A stretch of DNA of 64,000 nucleotides from Cydia pomonella (Eukaryota; Arthropoda; Insecta; Lepidoptera; Tortricidae): NCBI RefSeq assembly GCF_033807575.1, contig NC_084726.1, forward strand, positions 13,516,001-13,580,000. The letters are read 5' to 3'. The notes beneath the pieces are model-generated. The model saw only the letters and a list, made by a program, of their open reading frames with translations, made no database searches and was not told the origin of the DNA. Of the stretch, positions 10,934-23,065 are shown piece by piece. The translations under genes and the position numbers were made by a program. Within the stretch, counting starts at the first letter, position 1. Every line of letters begins with the position of its first letter.

Positions 10934-11165
10934 TTTTCGCGGAAAATTGTATTCCCATATTTCACTTGCCAACCAACTTTTAGCAGACGTTTCATTCTGC
11001 CGAATAACTTTTACCAAATAATCATTTTCGTAACCATTTATACTGTACTAGGTTGTGTTAGGTTAAGTTGGATTATGTAAAGTTAGGAAATGAAATTCGC
11101 CCGAATGAACTTTTGCGAAAAGTTGGTTGGCAAGTGAAATTCGGCAAAACAATTTTCGGCGAAAA
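10934..11165. mobile_element. Foldback MITE
   Basis: Arms TTTTCGCGGAAAATTGT (10934) and ACAATTTTCGGCGAAAA (to 11165), then TTCACTTGCCAACCAACTTTT against AAAAGTTGGTTGGCAAGTG. The loop carries a TTAGGTTAAGTT-type stretch. Non-coding. Confidence 0.75.
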
Positions 11166-11484
11166 TGCAGAGAACCCTTAATTAAATGTCATGTCATATA
11201 CCAGGGGTCACCATTATCACCAAATGGCGGACCCCGGACGAATCCGGAACGCCGACTTTTTATTGCTTTTTTATTAAACTGTAGTAGAAACGGATCGCTA
11301 TCTTTAAAAACCGAACTCCTTAAGAAACTAATTGGTGATTCCTGTCATATACCAAGCCGTAAGGGAATCATATAGGAGGTGCAAGCACGTATTGCTCGCC
11401 CCTTGCTGTTAGTCAAAGGCGCCTAGCGTTTCAAAGATTGCATATTATACCTACTCGAGAATATGGAATGGGTATAGCCGGGGC

Positions 11485-11716
11485 TGGGTGGCCTAGAGGT
11501 CCGTGGCGTAAAACACAGACCTCTTCTCACGTGCGAGAGGGCTTTGGCTACAGTCTCCACGCTGACCCACTGCGGGTTGGTTGTTGTTTTCCTTCACCGA
11601 ATAGCTAGTGGTGAATATCAATGATATCCCGTACCCCGTACGTAAGTTCCGATAAACTCATTGGTACGAGCCAGGATTTGAAAGTCGGACGTCATATCCA
11701 CTAGGCTACCACCGCT
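11485..11716 (-). mobile_element. tRNA-derived SINE (family 2, variant tail)
   Basis: On the minus strand the head reads GCGGTGGTAGCCTAGTGG (A box TAGCCTAGTGG) with a degenerate B box, CTTTCAAATCCT. About 90 further bases (CTCGTACCAATGAGTTT; TTCGGTGAAGGAAAAC) match family 2 at 26246; the 3' half is different. It directly abuts a copia fragment. Confidence 0.65.
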
Positions 11717-11724
11717 TTAAAAAT

Positions 11725-11990
11725 TAAACTTATTTAATATGTCCCCTAATTGGTAGGAATGAACCTGAGGTGCAGATTATGGTGTGATAGTGCTTCACGG
11801 ATGAAGTGATGTTTGATGTCGATGTGCTTGGTGCGGGCGTGATAAGTGCAAGTTTAAGGGAACTCTGATTGTCGGAATGGATGGTCATGGGATGAGTGAT
11901 ATTGAATACCTCCTGTATGAGCGTTTTTAGGTAAATGGCCTCCTTGCAGGCTTCAGCTAAAGCCATGTACTCAGCTCCTAGTGTTTTTTT
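11725..11990 (-). pseudogene. Fragment of a second copia family, RNase H
   Basis: The minus strand encodes GAEYMALAEACKEAIYLKTL and IHSDNQSSLKLA; after a frameshift HARTKHIDIKHHFIREAL follows. These are copia RNase H motifs, clearly distinct in sequence from the element at 1565-4756. No LTR is nearby. Confidence 0.82.
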
Positions 11991-13390
11991 AAATCTCGTA
12001 AAGTAAAGTAAAATTAAAATTGCGAATACGTATTATACGTATTTAAGTATTTTCTATTTTTTGTTGTCGGACTGTAGCGGTGTAGTGTAGGTATTTAATA
12101 AATGTAATATGTATAGTGAATCCGTGAACATACTGAAAGCCCCGCGTGTATGAGCAGGTAGGGAATGGATCGAAAATTCCGCACATTGTGATCGGTGCAT
12201 GACCCAGTTGCCTAGGGTTGTCAATTAGACAAAAAAAAATATAACGCGGCGGATAATAATTATTTTAAATACTTGTTTTATTTTTATCCATTCTGTCACG
12301 CTTTTATTTTAACAAATAAAAAGCCAGCCGGGCTAGCAAATGATTGGTCCCTCTTTAATTAACATGGTTAGAAAAAGACGGGTAGTCTATCTCGCCGCGA
12401 GATACTCTCGCGCCAATCATGTGTTAGGCTTACAGAGTGCTATTGTATATCTTTCTATCTGTAGATTATAATTTATATGAGAATAATTAAATAACTATAT
12501 TTCATCTCATAGGTACATCTCCTGGGGACATAAAACAAGACAATGAAAAGAATTAAAACCCGTCTGCTAAAGTACACGGCATACAAGTAAAAGGCGTTTA
12601 CGTTTGAATTAAATGTATGCACTTTAAAGTGACGTGTGCTGAGCTCGTTAGGTACAGTACCTATTTACTACCAAGTACAGTAAGTATTTATAAATTGTCC
12701 ATGCATATTTGAACCTGATGGTACATGCCAAATTTTCGATTTGATTTTTGATCGACCGAACCTTTTGTTAAATGAAGGTAAGTAATATTTCTTGTAGTTT
12801 AGATACAGTTTTTTTTTAACAATAAATGCTGGTAATAAACATACTAAGATGAACTAGATACATTGCATTGAGGCACTGCAATCACTCGCATGTACATGCT
12901 CCGAAGATCATGTCAAATCCGTGTCAAAAAAATCTTGATCTTTAAATTTTTTATGATGTTCCTAAAAATGCAAAGCACTCTTACATTTTCATAGGGTCTT
13001 ACATTTTCGGTTAGATAGGGCAAGAGAAACGCCGTGGTAAGACGAAAACTCGTATGGAAAATAAACAGAGATACTTAAAAATATATAGATATTAAAACCG
13101 AAATTAAATGATAATACTAAAAATAAAACTATCGCCTGATTAAAATAAATTTAGTAGGAATTTCGTCAACTGTTTTTCTTGCCCAAAGCAGAATAAACTG
13201 TTCTTACCCCATATGACTTCTTGACTTCATACTTTCTGAATAAATTTCTCCGAATTGCCAACCCTAGTAACGAGGGTGAAACTATTCCCAATAATAACGG
13301 GGTTGCGGCGCATCCCCCGTAATGCAGCGTAATTTGCAACCCGATGGGAAACTTCAGTCTCCATATACTGGTTCAACTACTTGTTAATTT
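11991..13390. other. 1.4 kb without recognised gene
   Basis: AT-rich; a short GC-rich hairpin-like stretch occurs near 12390-12410. No feature could be supported. Confidence 0.4.
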
Positions 13391-13665
13391 TTAGGGTTCC
13401 GTAGTCAACTAGGAACCTTTATAGTTTCGCCAATTTCGCCATGTTCGTCTGTCTGTCCGTCCGCGGCTTTGCTCCATGATCGTTAGTGCTAGAATACATA
13501 AATCATGTATGGCGATAGAACGGTGGAATAAAAACTTGTTATATTTTTTTTAGGGTACATTCCATACAAAATTTTTTTCGCTTTAACCCTATGGATATAT
13601 CGTTGGATAGGTCTTTCAAAACGATACGGGTCTCAATTAACCATTTTTGATAAAGTAAATGTTTT
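13391..13665 (+). repeat. Diverged relative of the poly(C) repeat family
   Basis: TTTAGGGTTCCGTAGTCAA, GGAACC, CTGTCTGTCC and GGATAGGTCTT occur in the same order as at 35145-35470. It lacks the poly(C) units and is much diverged. Classification of the family is unknown to me. Confidence 0.55.
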
Positions 13666-13674
13666 CGGAAATAA

Positions 13675-14400
13675 TTGCTCCGTAAAAAATTGTGTCCCCT
13701 TCTTATTCGAATTCAAATAAAAAATCGTAAAATAAAAACACAATATAGTTTCAATGAAGACTATAATGAACATCATCCAGCGTCAGCCACCAGAGCGCTT
13801 GGTCAATTTTTCTTCAGTATTATTATTTCAACTTATAATTTAAAAAATATTTCATACCCAGTTCTACTTAACAGCAACACTTTATTGCTTATCGGTGTAG
13901 CTTTTGTCTTAGTAATTAAGGTTCAAATTCGTCAGTTAACAGTGGCGCAGTCGACGTCACATAATATGTACCTATACATTTTTCACCTGGTACAGTCGCC
14001 ATCAGATATATCGGAGCGGCCAAGGTGTCCAAATATTTCTGAGCAAGACTAAATTTCTATAAATTCTGCACTCTCCAAATGCCATTTATATCGCAACTAC
14101 TGCAATGCCATAAACATCTGAGCATGCTGTTTTTCAATAATTTCTTTGCATACGTCCAGTCAAAAATATCTGATCGAACAAAATACCAAACGTATCTAAG
14201 CAACAAAGGCGTTCACAAATATCTGTTCATTTGAGAAGAATATACTGTATATTATATGCCTTACGTCGTATAATTGTTAGATTTATGTTTTTAGATTTTT
14301 ATACGTTTAGTAATGAATAAACTTAAAAACTGCTGTGCCGATTTCAAAAACTCTTTCACCATTGGAAAGCTACGATCCGTGCGACGCCGGGACGGGCCGC
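13675..14400. other. Open stretch with a partial TA-type MITE end
   Basis: A 125-codon open frame (13675-14052) has no recognisable content. TACAGTCGCCATCAGATATATC at 13991 is the left end of the MITE family at 14406, without a convincing right end. Confidence 0.35.
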
Positions 14401-14405
14401 TAGTA

Positions 14406-14544
14406 CAGTCGCCATCAGATACATCTGAGCTATCAGGGTGCTCATAAATATCTGAACATGGACTCTAACGCTTTGGAAATAGAGACGTGTTCAGATATTT
14501 ATGAGTACTTCTAAAAAAAGCTCACATATATCTAATGGCGACTG
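14406..14544. mobile_element. TA-flanked MITE, CAGTCGCCA ends
   Basis: Left end CAGTCGCCATCAGATA and right end TATATCTAATGGCGACTG, flanked by TA (14404-14405; 14545-14546). The family recurs at 23218-23351. TA target and CAGT start suggest the Tc1/mariner superfamily, by inference. Confidence 0.75.
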
Positions 14545-14724
14545 TACTATATATACTAATATTAGAAAGAAGAAAGATTTGTTTGTTTGTATTGAATAGG
14601 CTCCGAAAATACTGGACTAACTGTAGCAAGAATACTTGCCATACCTTACCAGGGTGCCATGTGATTCTATTTTTTATATTTGTAACTACTGTATGTATGT
14701 ACAGGATATGTTATCTTTGACTTT

Positions 14725-15155
14725 CGGTTTGTTTCTAATTTTAATATACCTCAATAATTAGATCTAGATACCGTCAGTGTCATAAATAATAAATAAAATA
14801 AATATTATAGGACATTATTACACAAATTGACTAAGTCCCACAGTAAGCTCAATAAGGCTTGTACTTAGACAACGATATATATAATATATAAATATTTATA
14901 AATACTTAAATACATAGAAAACACCCATGACTTAGGAACAAATATCCATGCTCATCACACGAATAAATGCCCTTACCAGGATTTGAACCCGGGACCATCG
15001 GCTTCGTTGGCAGGGTCACTACCCACTAGACCAGACCGGACGTCAAATCAAATAAATGATGTTTTTGTTTTAAGAAACGTCACTTTTGACACTGACAGAT
15101 CCGATCCATATCTAGATCTAATTTTTGACGTATATTAAAATTAGAATCAGGCCGT
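14725..15155. mobile_element. Palindromic MITE split by a SINE
   Basis: Left arm TTCTAATTTTAATATACC and TTAGATCTAGATA (14737-14773) pairs with right arm TATCTAGATCTAA and GTATATTAAAATTAGAA (15110-15148); CGTCAGTGTCA pairs with TGACACTGAC. The loop is occupied by the family 1 SINE, so the SINE is younger. Confidence 0.75.
14785..15052 (-). mobile_element. tRNA-derived SINE (family 1), nested
   Basis: Full copy in minus orientation: A box side GGTCTGGTCTAGTGG near 15040, B box GGTTCAAATCC near 14985, same body and AT-rich tail as 29541-29808. Confidence 0.88.
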
Positions 15156-15290
15156 TTGTACAATACCGAACACGTACAAGTTGAGCCCTACGATCAGTCA
15201 AATGTGGTGACAGCCCTAATAGGCGGCAAAAACTAATGAGTAATGTACGCAGTTACGGAGATATATCAGCTGTCATCAAAGTGGGCTGAG

Positions 15291-15390
15291 TAAACGGGGC
15301 TACTAGGACTTTACTTACATTCGCCCCTTTTAGATACCAATAAACGGGGCTACTAGGACTTTACTTACATTCGCCCCTTATAGATACTAA
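15291..15390 (+). repeat. Two tandem 50-bp units
   Basis: Units start TAAACGGGGCTACTAGGACT at 15291 and 15341 and are nearly identical. Too few copies to be a satellite. Confidence 0.9.
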
Positions 15391-16090
15391 TATTATAATA
15401 CTTGATTGGATGATAGGTAATTATGGACAGAAGTTAGTTAAACTTTGTACCTATACCTATTAACCCTATGCCTGCAATGAGTTTATGTAGCTTCAGATAC
15501 CATAGTTCAAAAATACTGCGAATATATTTTTTTCATAAAAAACTTGTTATCGCTTAGTTTTGTTTTTTTTTTTTTTAATATAAGCTGGAGCTATATAATC
15601 TAATTAGATTGTGGCAGAAAGCAAACCGGGACTGGGACCTGAAGTGCCGTGAGCTTTCTCTGCCAAAAATATGGGAGGTCGTGGTCACGCATCGACCTCC
15701 ACAGTCACCAAACCCGTTGTCTAAACAGCAATGCTTAAATCGTCTGTAATAGACACAAAGGCCTGTGTGTGATGAATTTTAGGGCATTTTTTCTTGAATA
15801 AAACGTGTAAAAATTCAATATTAAAACTACTTTTTTGTTAGACGTGAAGATAATCAATATGAAACTAACAGCAAAGCATGTTTTACTATCAAAGTTTTGC
15901 CGAAACAATCGTTAACCCTAACAAACCCAATAGTCTTTATTACTCATAACATAAGAAAACTTCACCCCATCGCGATCCGAAACTAACATTAAACGGTAGC
16001 ACCTTCGTAAACAACCAACATTAGAGAGATTTACTGACCATACTTATTATATACTATCAAGTTAAATACTTTTTATTATGTATCATTGTG
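15391..16090. other. Unassigned 700 bp
   Basis: No ORF or repeat end recognised; 15620-15720 is moderately GC-rich. Confidence 0.4.
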
Positions 16091-16094
16091 TGTA

Positions 16095-16260
16095 TGCATG
16101 TATGTATGTATGTATGTATGTATAAACTCTTTATTGGACAAAAGACAAAATATGGCACAGGATAAGCAGTACAAAGACGAACTTATCCCCTTAAGGGATT
16201 TCTTCCAGTTAACCTTTGAGTGGATGAGAGTTGATGAAGAAGGGTAGACAAATATAGCAT
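16095..16260 (-). mobile_element. LINE 3' UTR with microsatellite tail
   Basis: On the minus strand: AAAGGTTAACTGGAAGAAATCCCTTAAGGGGATAAGTTCGTC as a stem-loop region (16171-16217), then a polyadenylation-type CAATAAAGAG near 16128, then a CATA repeat tail (16095-16125). The stem-loop is shared with three other loci here. Confidence 0.65.
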
Positions 16261-16325
16261 TGAGTACAATAGACTAGAGGAAAGTCAATAAAATTATAAA
16301 AGAAGGGGGGGGTGTTGTTTATATG

Positions 16326-16475
16326 TTATTGGCAATGCCTGCTCAGGGATTGTCCATGTGACATAAATTGCCAAGTTTTGGTAATGTATCTTCTGAGATA
16401 CATTGATATGACTGATATGTTCTTGGAAATGGATTTTCTGAGATACGTAAAATATTGTGAATAATTAACTTTTTT
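16326..16475 (-). repeat. Unclassified interspersed repeat, copy 1
   Basis: Minus strand matches 21278-21412: GTTAATTATTCACAATATTT, ACGTATCTCAG, then AATGTATCTCAGAAGATAC and ATTACCAAAA. Contains short palindromes of the TATCTCAGAAGATA type. Confidence 0.6.
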
Positions 16476-17500
16476 TTTTGTATTTTTATAATCCTGGTAC
16501 GCCTTAATTATCAAGTACATATAATTTTTAATTCATAAAAATACAATTTATAGTTTTTGCAAAGGAAAGGGTTAAAACCACGAGCGTTCTGTAAAGACTT
16601 TGAATTATAGCTTTAAAAAAAAGTAGGTAATTAATTATTACTAACAATTAAAACGGTAAAATAATAAATAATCTAACTATTACGCTTTCTTTTATTGAAC
16701 GAGAATTACCGAGGGTCTCAGTTTCACCTTTCAGATGTACTTAATAACATTCAGATATTTGAATTTGCATCCAAGTGTGTTACCAATTAATAAATATACT
16801 ACAAAGCAAACATTTTAATATTAAATAATATGTAATCTAAATAAAAGTGAACAAAATGTACCTAATAATGCGATATATAATAATAATATTATATAATTAC
16901 GAATACATAATCTAAATCTGATTGTGAGACGTTTTTGAGCTGATTTCTGCTTTGATATTTATGTAGCAAAAGAATTTCCGAAGAGGTAAATAGCCATAAA
17001 CAGTAACGCTAATTTTAACCCTTACATTACCTTCCTTGTACCATCTTACCCCCTGAAGGGGGTGGCATAATATATTAGTGTTCGGAACTAAGGCCAAGTT
17101 GTTTAATTTGAGGCAGGTGCTCGCATGATGTACGGCCGGGGTGAAAAATAGCCCGAATGCTTAGTTATTACGGCAGTGGGGGGTTAAGTGGCATATTATT
17201 AACATAGCCCGGATTTTCTGTGGCAAAAATGCACCTACTAGTGCTAGTGCTTAGTTAAATCTGAAAGTATACTTCTGAGAGATTTGTGTCCTTAGAAAAA
17301 AATAACCAGGATACTTATACTACCGTGAAATAGTTTAAGACCAAACACAGAATACGCATATAATCAACATTTTAATGATTTTACAAAAATCCTACTTTGC
17401 AGTAGCAATTTATTAATCAGAATTTATTTAAAAAATCCATATTAATAATAAAAAGATTTTTCACAGTTTCCCATCGTAAAATCCTTCACGTTTTTCCACT
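16476..17500. other. Unassigned AT-rich 1 kb
   Basis: No supported feature. A 61-codon minus frame (16912-17097) has no recognisable content. Confidence 0.4.
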
Positions 17501-17504
17501 ATAG

Positions 17505-17851
17505 TAATATTTACATTATATCTACAAGTTTGTGTAGTAGCTTTTCTTGGCTTATGGATTTCCACTCATATTGCAGTATCTCCTATAGGTATTTTCTGAT
17601 GTTGGACATTATTTTCGGACCCCACGGGCGAGTTCATCCCATGAAAGCTCGATCAGGTTAAGGTCTGGTGATTGTGGTAGCCAAATCATGTTTTTTAACA
17701 CGCCTTTCTGTCCGTTATTGGCTGTGTAGCCTCTACAGATCTTTACCAAATGTTTGAGATTGTTGTCTTCTTGCAAAACAAATAGGTTACCGATCAAATG
17801 TGTTCCTGAAAATGAAACAAATTTTTTTTGACGGCAGTGTAAAAGGTACAT
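17505..17851 (-). pseudogene. Tc1-like transposase C-terminal fragment
   Basis: Minus strand: FVLQEDNNLKHLVKIC, then WLPQSPDLNLIELSWDELAR, and after a frameshift EILQYEWKSISQEKLLHKLV. These are the second Asp region (usually QQDNDPKH) and the final Glu region (PDLNPIEN/LxWDEL) of Tc1-type DDE transposases. Upstream sequence is not recognisable, no terminal repeats were found, and frames are broken. Confidence 0.8.
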
Positions 17852-17989
17852 CGCACTAAAATTTCATTAGATTTGACTGAAACCATTTTTTCCCTATGTT
17901 TGCTGCGGGGTCCTTTGGTGAGCGGGTTGGATATTAATCTATATTATAAACTTACGTCGTAAAAAAGATCTATAACTTTATTGACGACT

Positions 17990-18430
17990 TTGTAAGTTTT
18001 TTTTTTTTTTTTATTTAGGTAAACAAACAGTCACTACAAGAAAGGCTTAAATATAAAGTATTTTAAACACTGTTTACAGTATGTGTGACCAACACCGTTC
18101 ACCACTTATTAATTAGGTACGATTAGTTAGATTATTCGGAGAATTTTTTTTACAAGTTTTACAACACTGGAGCTTAAGGCTCCGGGAGGCATTGACATTG
18201 ATAAATTCATGAAGAAGATAAAATAATCCTTAAAGCTTAACAGTTAACAGTGCATGCAGTGTTACTTTATATTGAATAGTTACAATTTTTTTTTCGCTTC
18301 ATATCAGTAGATGTTACATTTAGTTATTATCTCTAAGTACATCTATTACAAGTTTTTTATATACACCAGTACTGCAGCCAAAAATATCCACGTGGTTAAA
18401 ATGTGTGTTGTAAGTTAAGTTTAGTAGTTA
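17990..18430. other. T-run bounded stretch, probably retroposed
   Basis: Starts with a run of 14 T at 17999-18012. No coding content recognised; could be the 3' end of a minus-strand LINE. Confidence 0.3.
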
Positions 18431-18800
18431 GTTTTTTTTTTATTAATATATTTATTGACAATAACAATATACATAATGGATATATACAGATGATTACTAT
18501 AACTAGCTTATATCTAAAAAAGGCCCTTGAGGCATTGTACCAAGGATGCTGGCGGCATTTCCTCGTTGTATCGCAATACTGATACGTTGTGCGAGGAAGC
18601 CGCCAGCTCTTCGGTCACCAGTTACGTCAACCAGACTTTTCGCGATTTCTCCAAAAAACTTGTGCGCGCTGGGACCCCATGGACCTAGGGTTTCAACGCC
18701 AAAAGGTACAAAATGGTACTCTCTACCGAGGCTCTTATATTTATTACGTTTCAAAATTTCGGCGCTTTCCGCCGCTGCGCCCGCTTTTACATTAGTCCGT
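18431..18800 (-). mobile_element. LINE C-terminal fragment (GDRRAG family), copy 1
   Basis: Minus-strand frame: FVPFGVETLGPWGPSAHKFF, VDVTGDRRAGGFLAQRIS, AIQRGNAASILGTMPQG. I recall this block as the C-terminus of LINE-type proteins in many animals. Further copies at 39985-40255 and 40795-41030. The frame ends at 18503 and is followed by an AT-rich 3' UTR to a T run at 18431. Confidence 0.65.
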
Positions 18801-18829
18801 TGGAGGTGGGTAGTTAGTTAGTTAGTTTT

Positions 18830-19570
18830 GTGTAGGTAAGTTTTTGGATTTTTTTCTAAAGGCTGGACCATAGAGGGCGTATAAAGCCCACACAGCCACG
18901 AATAATACTGTATTCAAGTGCGTGAACAAGTTTAATTCCAACTCCCTACAATATCCGTTTAAATTAAACCTTGAAACCAATAACGTTTGAAATTTACGGC
19001 GGACGTAAAGCGAAGTGATTTGCGGTCAACGGGCGCTCTAAATCAGCCGTATTGACTCCCAATGGGAGTGCAGAGTTGAGTTCTCTTACTAATATAACGT
19101 GGTCTCGGGAATACTATGAACCTCCAGGTCTTTTTGTTTCCTTATTCTTTTGTTACAGTAAATATTTTTATTGTCTATTTAATGTGTTTATTTGACTGTT
19201 CTCGATAAACTAAAAAAAAAAAAAAACACTTTTTAAGTTTTTAGTAAATCGGAAACTTGTCCTCTACTCGCCCAAGCGTTGTTGCCTTAACACGGTACTC
19301 AACTGAAACCCTATTATAATAATATTAATTATCACGATTGTATAAAATAGTTCATTGGTGCCCCAACTGTCATGCATTCTGAATCCGAATGGCCCTTTAC
19401 TCGATCATAGAGCACAGTCTGAAAGTATTGATACGAACAAAGGCCAAAAAATACGTATACACGACCTTATTGGGATTCGGGTGTCCTTAATTATGACCAA
19501 AAGAGAGGTATGGGCACTGTGAATGTCATCTCGCTTTGTGTGGTAGGGCACAGCACAGCGGATGTCATTC
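18830..19570. other. Unassigned 740 bp
   Basis: No ORF or repeat end could be supported. Confidence 0.35.
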
Positions 19571-19579
19571 AAGGTCTAG

Positions 19580-19745
19580 AGCAGACCCCAACTGGGGAAG
19601 TACCTCCACAGAAAACCGCAGCCAAATAACACAAGACCCTACTCATAATGTTGTGTTCCTGCCCGTGAGTTCTATATTCAGACATGACCGTACATGTATA
19701 CTGGATTGTTTGAGCCCTCAACTCGCTTACAGTCCCTGCACGTCC
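19580..19745 (+). mobile_element. LINE 3' fragment
   Basis: AACTGGGGAAGTACCTCCAC, AACCGCAGCCAAA and CAAGACCCTACTCATA match 5936-6000; NVVFLPVS is readable in broken frame. Confidence 0.5.
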
Positions 19746-19749
19746 TAAA

Positions 19750-20999
19750 TATCGACCTGCACCCGCGGGGTTCTTTGATGGAATACACCGAACACTTGCA
19801 TAGAGAGATACCTACATTATATCCACAGGAACCCACAAAATGAAGTAAACGCCTTTTTATATTCTGAATAACTCGACGTAGTATATAAAATATATATATA
19901 TATATAGATAGATAGAATTACTTAAGAGTAATATGAACCTAAGCTCTCTCTCTTAAGACACCGCCATAATGTCGTACAGTCTCATTTTAAAACCAGTAAA
20001 ACGAAATTCATAAATAACATGAAATTTTATATTTTTCTTAGCTAGAAATTCTAGATAATATCTACAAAAAAGAGACTCTTATTTATTTGTATTAGAAAAT
20101 TATTTTACAAAAAAAGAAAGAGATTTAGTTACTTACATAAAAAAATTGCCGTACCACGAGTTTGACATTGCACTAATATGCCAGTACGAGCGAGATGCAT
20201 GGAAAGTAAGTGAAGCAGACGCTAGCAACGTCATTGTCCAAATAGAGGTAAAGCTACTTGTCCCCAACCGTTTTTTATCACATTCAGTGCCAGCGCGAGC
20301 TACGCACTACGAGCGTAGCCGATAACACGGGAAAACCCGTATGTAGCCAAAAGCGCCTACGAACAGAGAACCTGCCTAGCGGGTCGCTAGCAGTGAATGT
20401 ATTAACAGATTTATTTGCAAATTTCCGTTAAAGTCAAGCCCTGCCAACAAAATTTACGTTTAAAATCACTGTATTACTTTATAAAACGAAGGCAAAAGGT
20501 ATTTCCACTCAAAACCATTAACTGACATAATTCTGCCGCGATTTTTCACAAGATCTGACCCACATACAAACTACGCATTCCCACACGACCACCACAAAGG
20601 ACACAACCAACAATTACTTCACACAATACATTTAACATAAACAAAAAACGTTTTTCAGCGATTCCCGGTCCGAAATGTACAATGAAATATATGTACAATA
20701 GAATGTACCCTTTCACGTACAGCCATGCGCGAGAGTGTTATCGGTACAACGGCACTCATCCGCCGCTTATCGCGGATACATTTTTGTGCGCGACGATATC
20801 ACAGTGCTTTTGAAACAGTAGGTATTTTAACTCGGATGACTCGAGATGTCTTGGACTTGAATTCTTATTTAACAAGCTTTTATTTAATCTTCAAGGTATG
20901 TTATACAACTTGTATGGTCGGGTGAATGAATGAATAAGACCCTTTTCCCATTATTCGATTGAACTGAAAATTTACATACCTATAATATAATAATATGTA
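19750..20999. other. 1.25 kb without recognised gene
   Basis: Contains an AT dinucleotide run near 19885-19905. The GC-richer part around 20285-20400 (GCTACGCACTACGAGCGTAGC hairpin) may be another repeat, but no second copy lies in the window. Confidence 0.35.
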
Positions 21000-21247
21000 A
21001 GTTAAATAAATTAAATATTAGGGGACATTTTTACACAGATAAATCTAGCTCCTAATTAATCAAAGCTGTACTAGGCGAAGATATTTACTTATATAGATAA
21101 ATACATACTTATTTACATAGAAAACACCCATGACCCAGGAACAAACATCTGTGTTCATCACACAAATAAATGCTCTTACCGGGCTTCGAACTCAGGACCA
21201 TCGGCTTCATGGGCAGGGACACTACCCATTAGGCCAGCCCGGTCGTC
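21000..21247 (-). mobile_element. tRNA-derived SINE (family 1), diverged
   Basis: Minus strand starts TTGACGACCGGGCTGGCCTAAT at about 21247; B box GTTCGAAGCCC is mutated. Body blocks CATGGGTGTTTTCTATG and the AT-rich tail are recognisable, with more divergence than other copies. Confidence 0.75.
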
Positions 21248-21277
21248 AATATGGAGTAACAGGACTAGAAAAAAAAT

Positions 21278-21412
21278 GTTAATTATTCAAAATATTTTAT
21301 GTATCTCACAGGATACATTGCCACGAACATAGCAGTTTACGCCATATTTTCGACAATGTATCTCAGAAGATATATTACCAAAATTAACTTGGATGACAAT
21401 GCAATATTATGG
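21278..21412 (+). repeat. Unclassified interspersed repeat, copy 2
   Basis: Plus-strand match to the minus strand of 16326-16475: GTTAATTATTCAAAATATTT, then AATGTATCTCAGAAGATA, ATTACCAAAA. A 60-codon frame here is not conserved in the other copy. Confidence 0.6.
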
Positions 21413-22386
21413 TATCATCAAGCTAATCTGATGATAAACACAGGAGTTGGCCATACTCTCATTAACTCTTTGGTAAAATAACGCAAACTAATTTATGTTT
21501 TGGTTTGCTAGAATTGTCTCAATGCTTGTTAAAAATGAAATGTTTTATAAAGAAACTTATTACCTTTTTAACCTTTTGAACGCCAAGAACACCCTAAAGT
21601 CGAAGTAACTAGTCGTGCCCACAGCGCCATGGACAAGTAGGTGTTATGGCGTACGCTGTCAAAGTAACCTTCACATTTTCGAGTGAGGTTTACATTAGCT
21701 GGCTTGCGCCCAAGACCTGGGCGTGTGCGACGTTTTCGTTAATAATGTACGTTCCATAGGTTAAACTACTGTATATAAGTTAACTGTGACTACAGTAGCC
21801 CGAACCATCAATTCAGATGTAACTGCCGCAATCAAATTTCACAGCGACACTCGCAAACGATGTATTCCATACCACGCCATTATGTTGCCTAATGCTACTA
21901 ACGTATATGTCCTATAATAGCTTGCATGTTAACGTTGACTTAGTACGTGCATGTACTTTAAATTTTAAGAACAAATGTGTACATTTAACATTGCGCTAAT
22001 TTGTATTTTTTTTAAATGTTGGTGTTGACCGCAGATCAACAATGAACAAGATTTTGCCTGTCAAATATTGAAATTGCGACCAAAATCTGAATGATGAGAA
22101 ATGTCATATATATTAAATACAGAAATAATATGTGATTAAGTAAATTATTTGCTTTTGTAACACTATATAACCTAGGGAAAAGCGGTTCCTCCCGACACAG
22201 ACAATACTTTGCTTAGCGGACGGGCTTATTTTACAGAAATAAAGATTTTTGTAGTTTTGTATACCGACCCTATCTCGGGAATACAGCTTTTCGTATTTTC
22301 CAGTCCGCTAACCTTATTTTTTAGACTTTTCGTGCGACCGCTAACTGCCAATATGAAGCTAAATAGGTGGTCACGTTTTTTCATCT
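21413..22386. other. Unassigned 970 bp
   Basis: 21870-21945 shows a diverged ~70-bp match to 23353-23420 (TAACGTAT, CCTATAAT, TTGACTTA blocks in order). Otherwise nothing supported. Confidence 0.35.
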
Positions 22387-22760
22387 GTAGTCTGCTGTGG
22401 AGTGGAAAGTAAGGCAGCAAGTGAACGAGACAAGTAATGCGTAAATACTGCCATTTATTCAGAACACACAGCATCTTTTTCATCTGGAGTTGCACCTTTA
22501 TGTATATTTATTCTAGCACACGTCAAATAGGAAATAACGTGTATTAAATTGTATCCTCTTTGTTCATATAAAGTGCGCGGTTGCACTTCCGATTTCCGAA
22601 CTGCACTGCACAATCATGGCAAGGTTGCCATGTGGAGCGAAGAGTAGGACAGCTAAACAACACGCACGTGGCAGGGTGGCCATGTGAAGCGGGAAGTGAG
22701 GCAGCAAGTAAGCAACACGAGTACCGCGTGAATACTGACATTTATTCAGAAATCCGTTAC
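22387..22760 (+). repeat. Diverged duplication of ~75-bp unit
   Basis: GTAAGGCAGCAAGTGAACGA ... GCGTAAATACTGCCATTTATTC (22408-22462) recurs as GTGAGGCAGCAAGTAAGCAA ... GCGTGAATACTGACATTTATTC (22697-22749). A third partial unit, GAGCGAAGAGTAGGACAGC, lies between. Origin unknown. Confidence 0.6.
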
Positions 22761-23065
22761 CTATTTATACTTACACTATTTAGAAACATGCACGATGCCT
22801 TACATGCCTCTTTCGCAGCTATGAAATTGTTCATCTGGAGCATTCCATGAAAACGGTAAGTTTTTCATCTAGTCTGTTTTAACAAAATCCAATTATTTAA
22901 GCAGTTCCTAATTGTAGCTAAAAGTATTGGAGTAATAAATGAGTATGAGATGCCTACGTAACGTTTGCTTTAATACCGAATTGCTTCGCCAACTTTCGTT
23001 TTATAGTAAAAGTAGATTATAAAGTTTTTTAAAAACACAAGGTTTATTAAGATAATAATAACAAT

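Noticed and set aside
13675..14052. 125-codon plus ORF
   Set aside because: It has no recognisable content and ends in a MITE terminus shared with other loci.
18546..18821. 91-codon plus ORF
   Set aside because: Antisense shadow of the LINE C-terminal frame on the minus strand.
22818..22856. Mini-exon between TTTCGCAG and GTAAGT
   Set aside because: Only 37 bases, inside a duplicated-unit region where similar CATCTGGAG sequence recurs; no support beyond splice-like strings.
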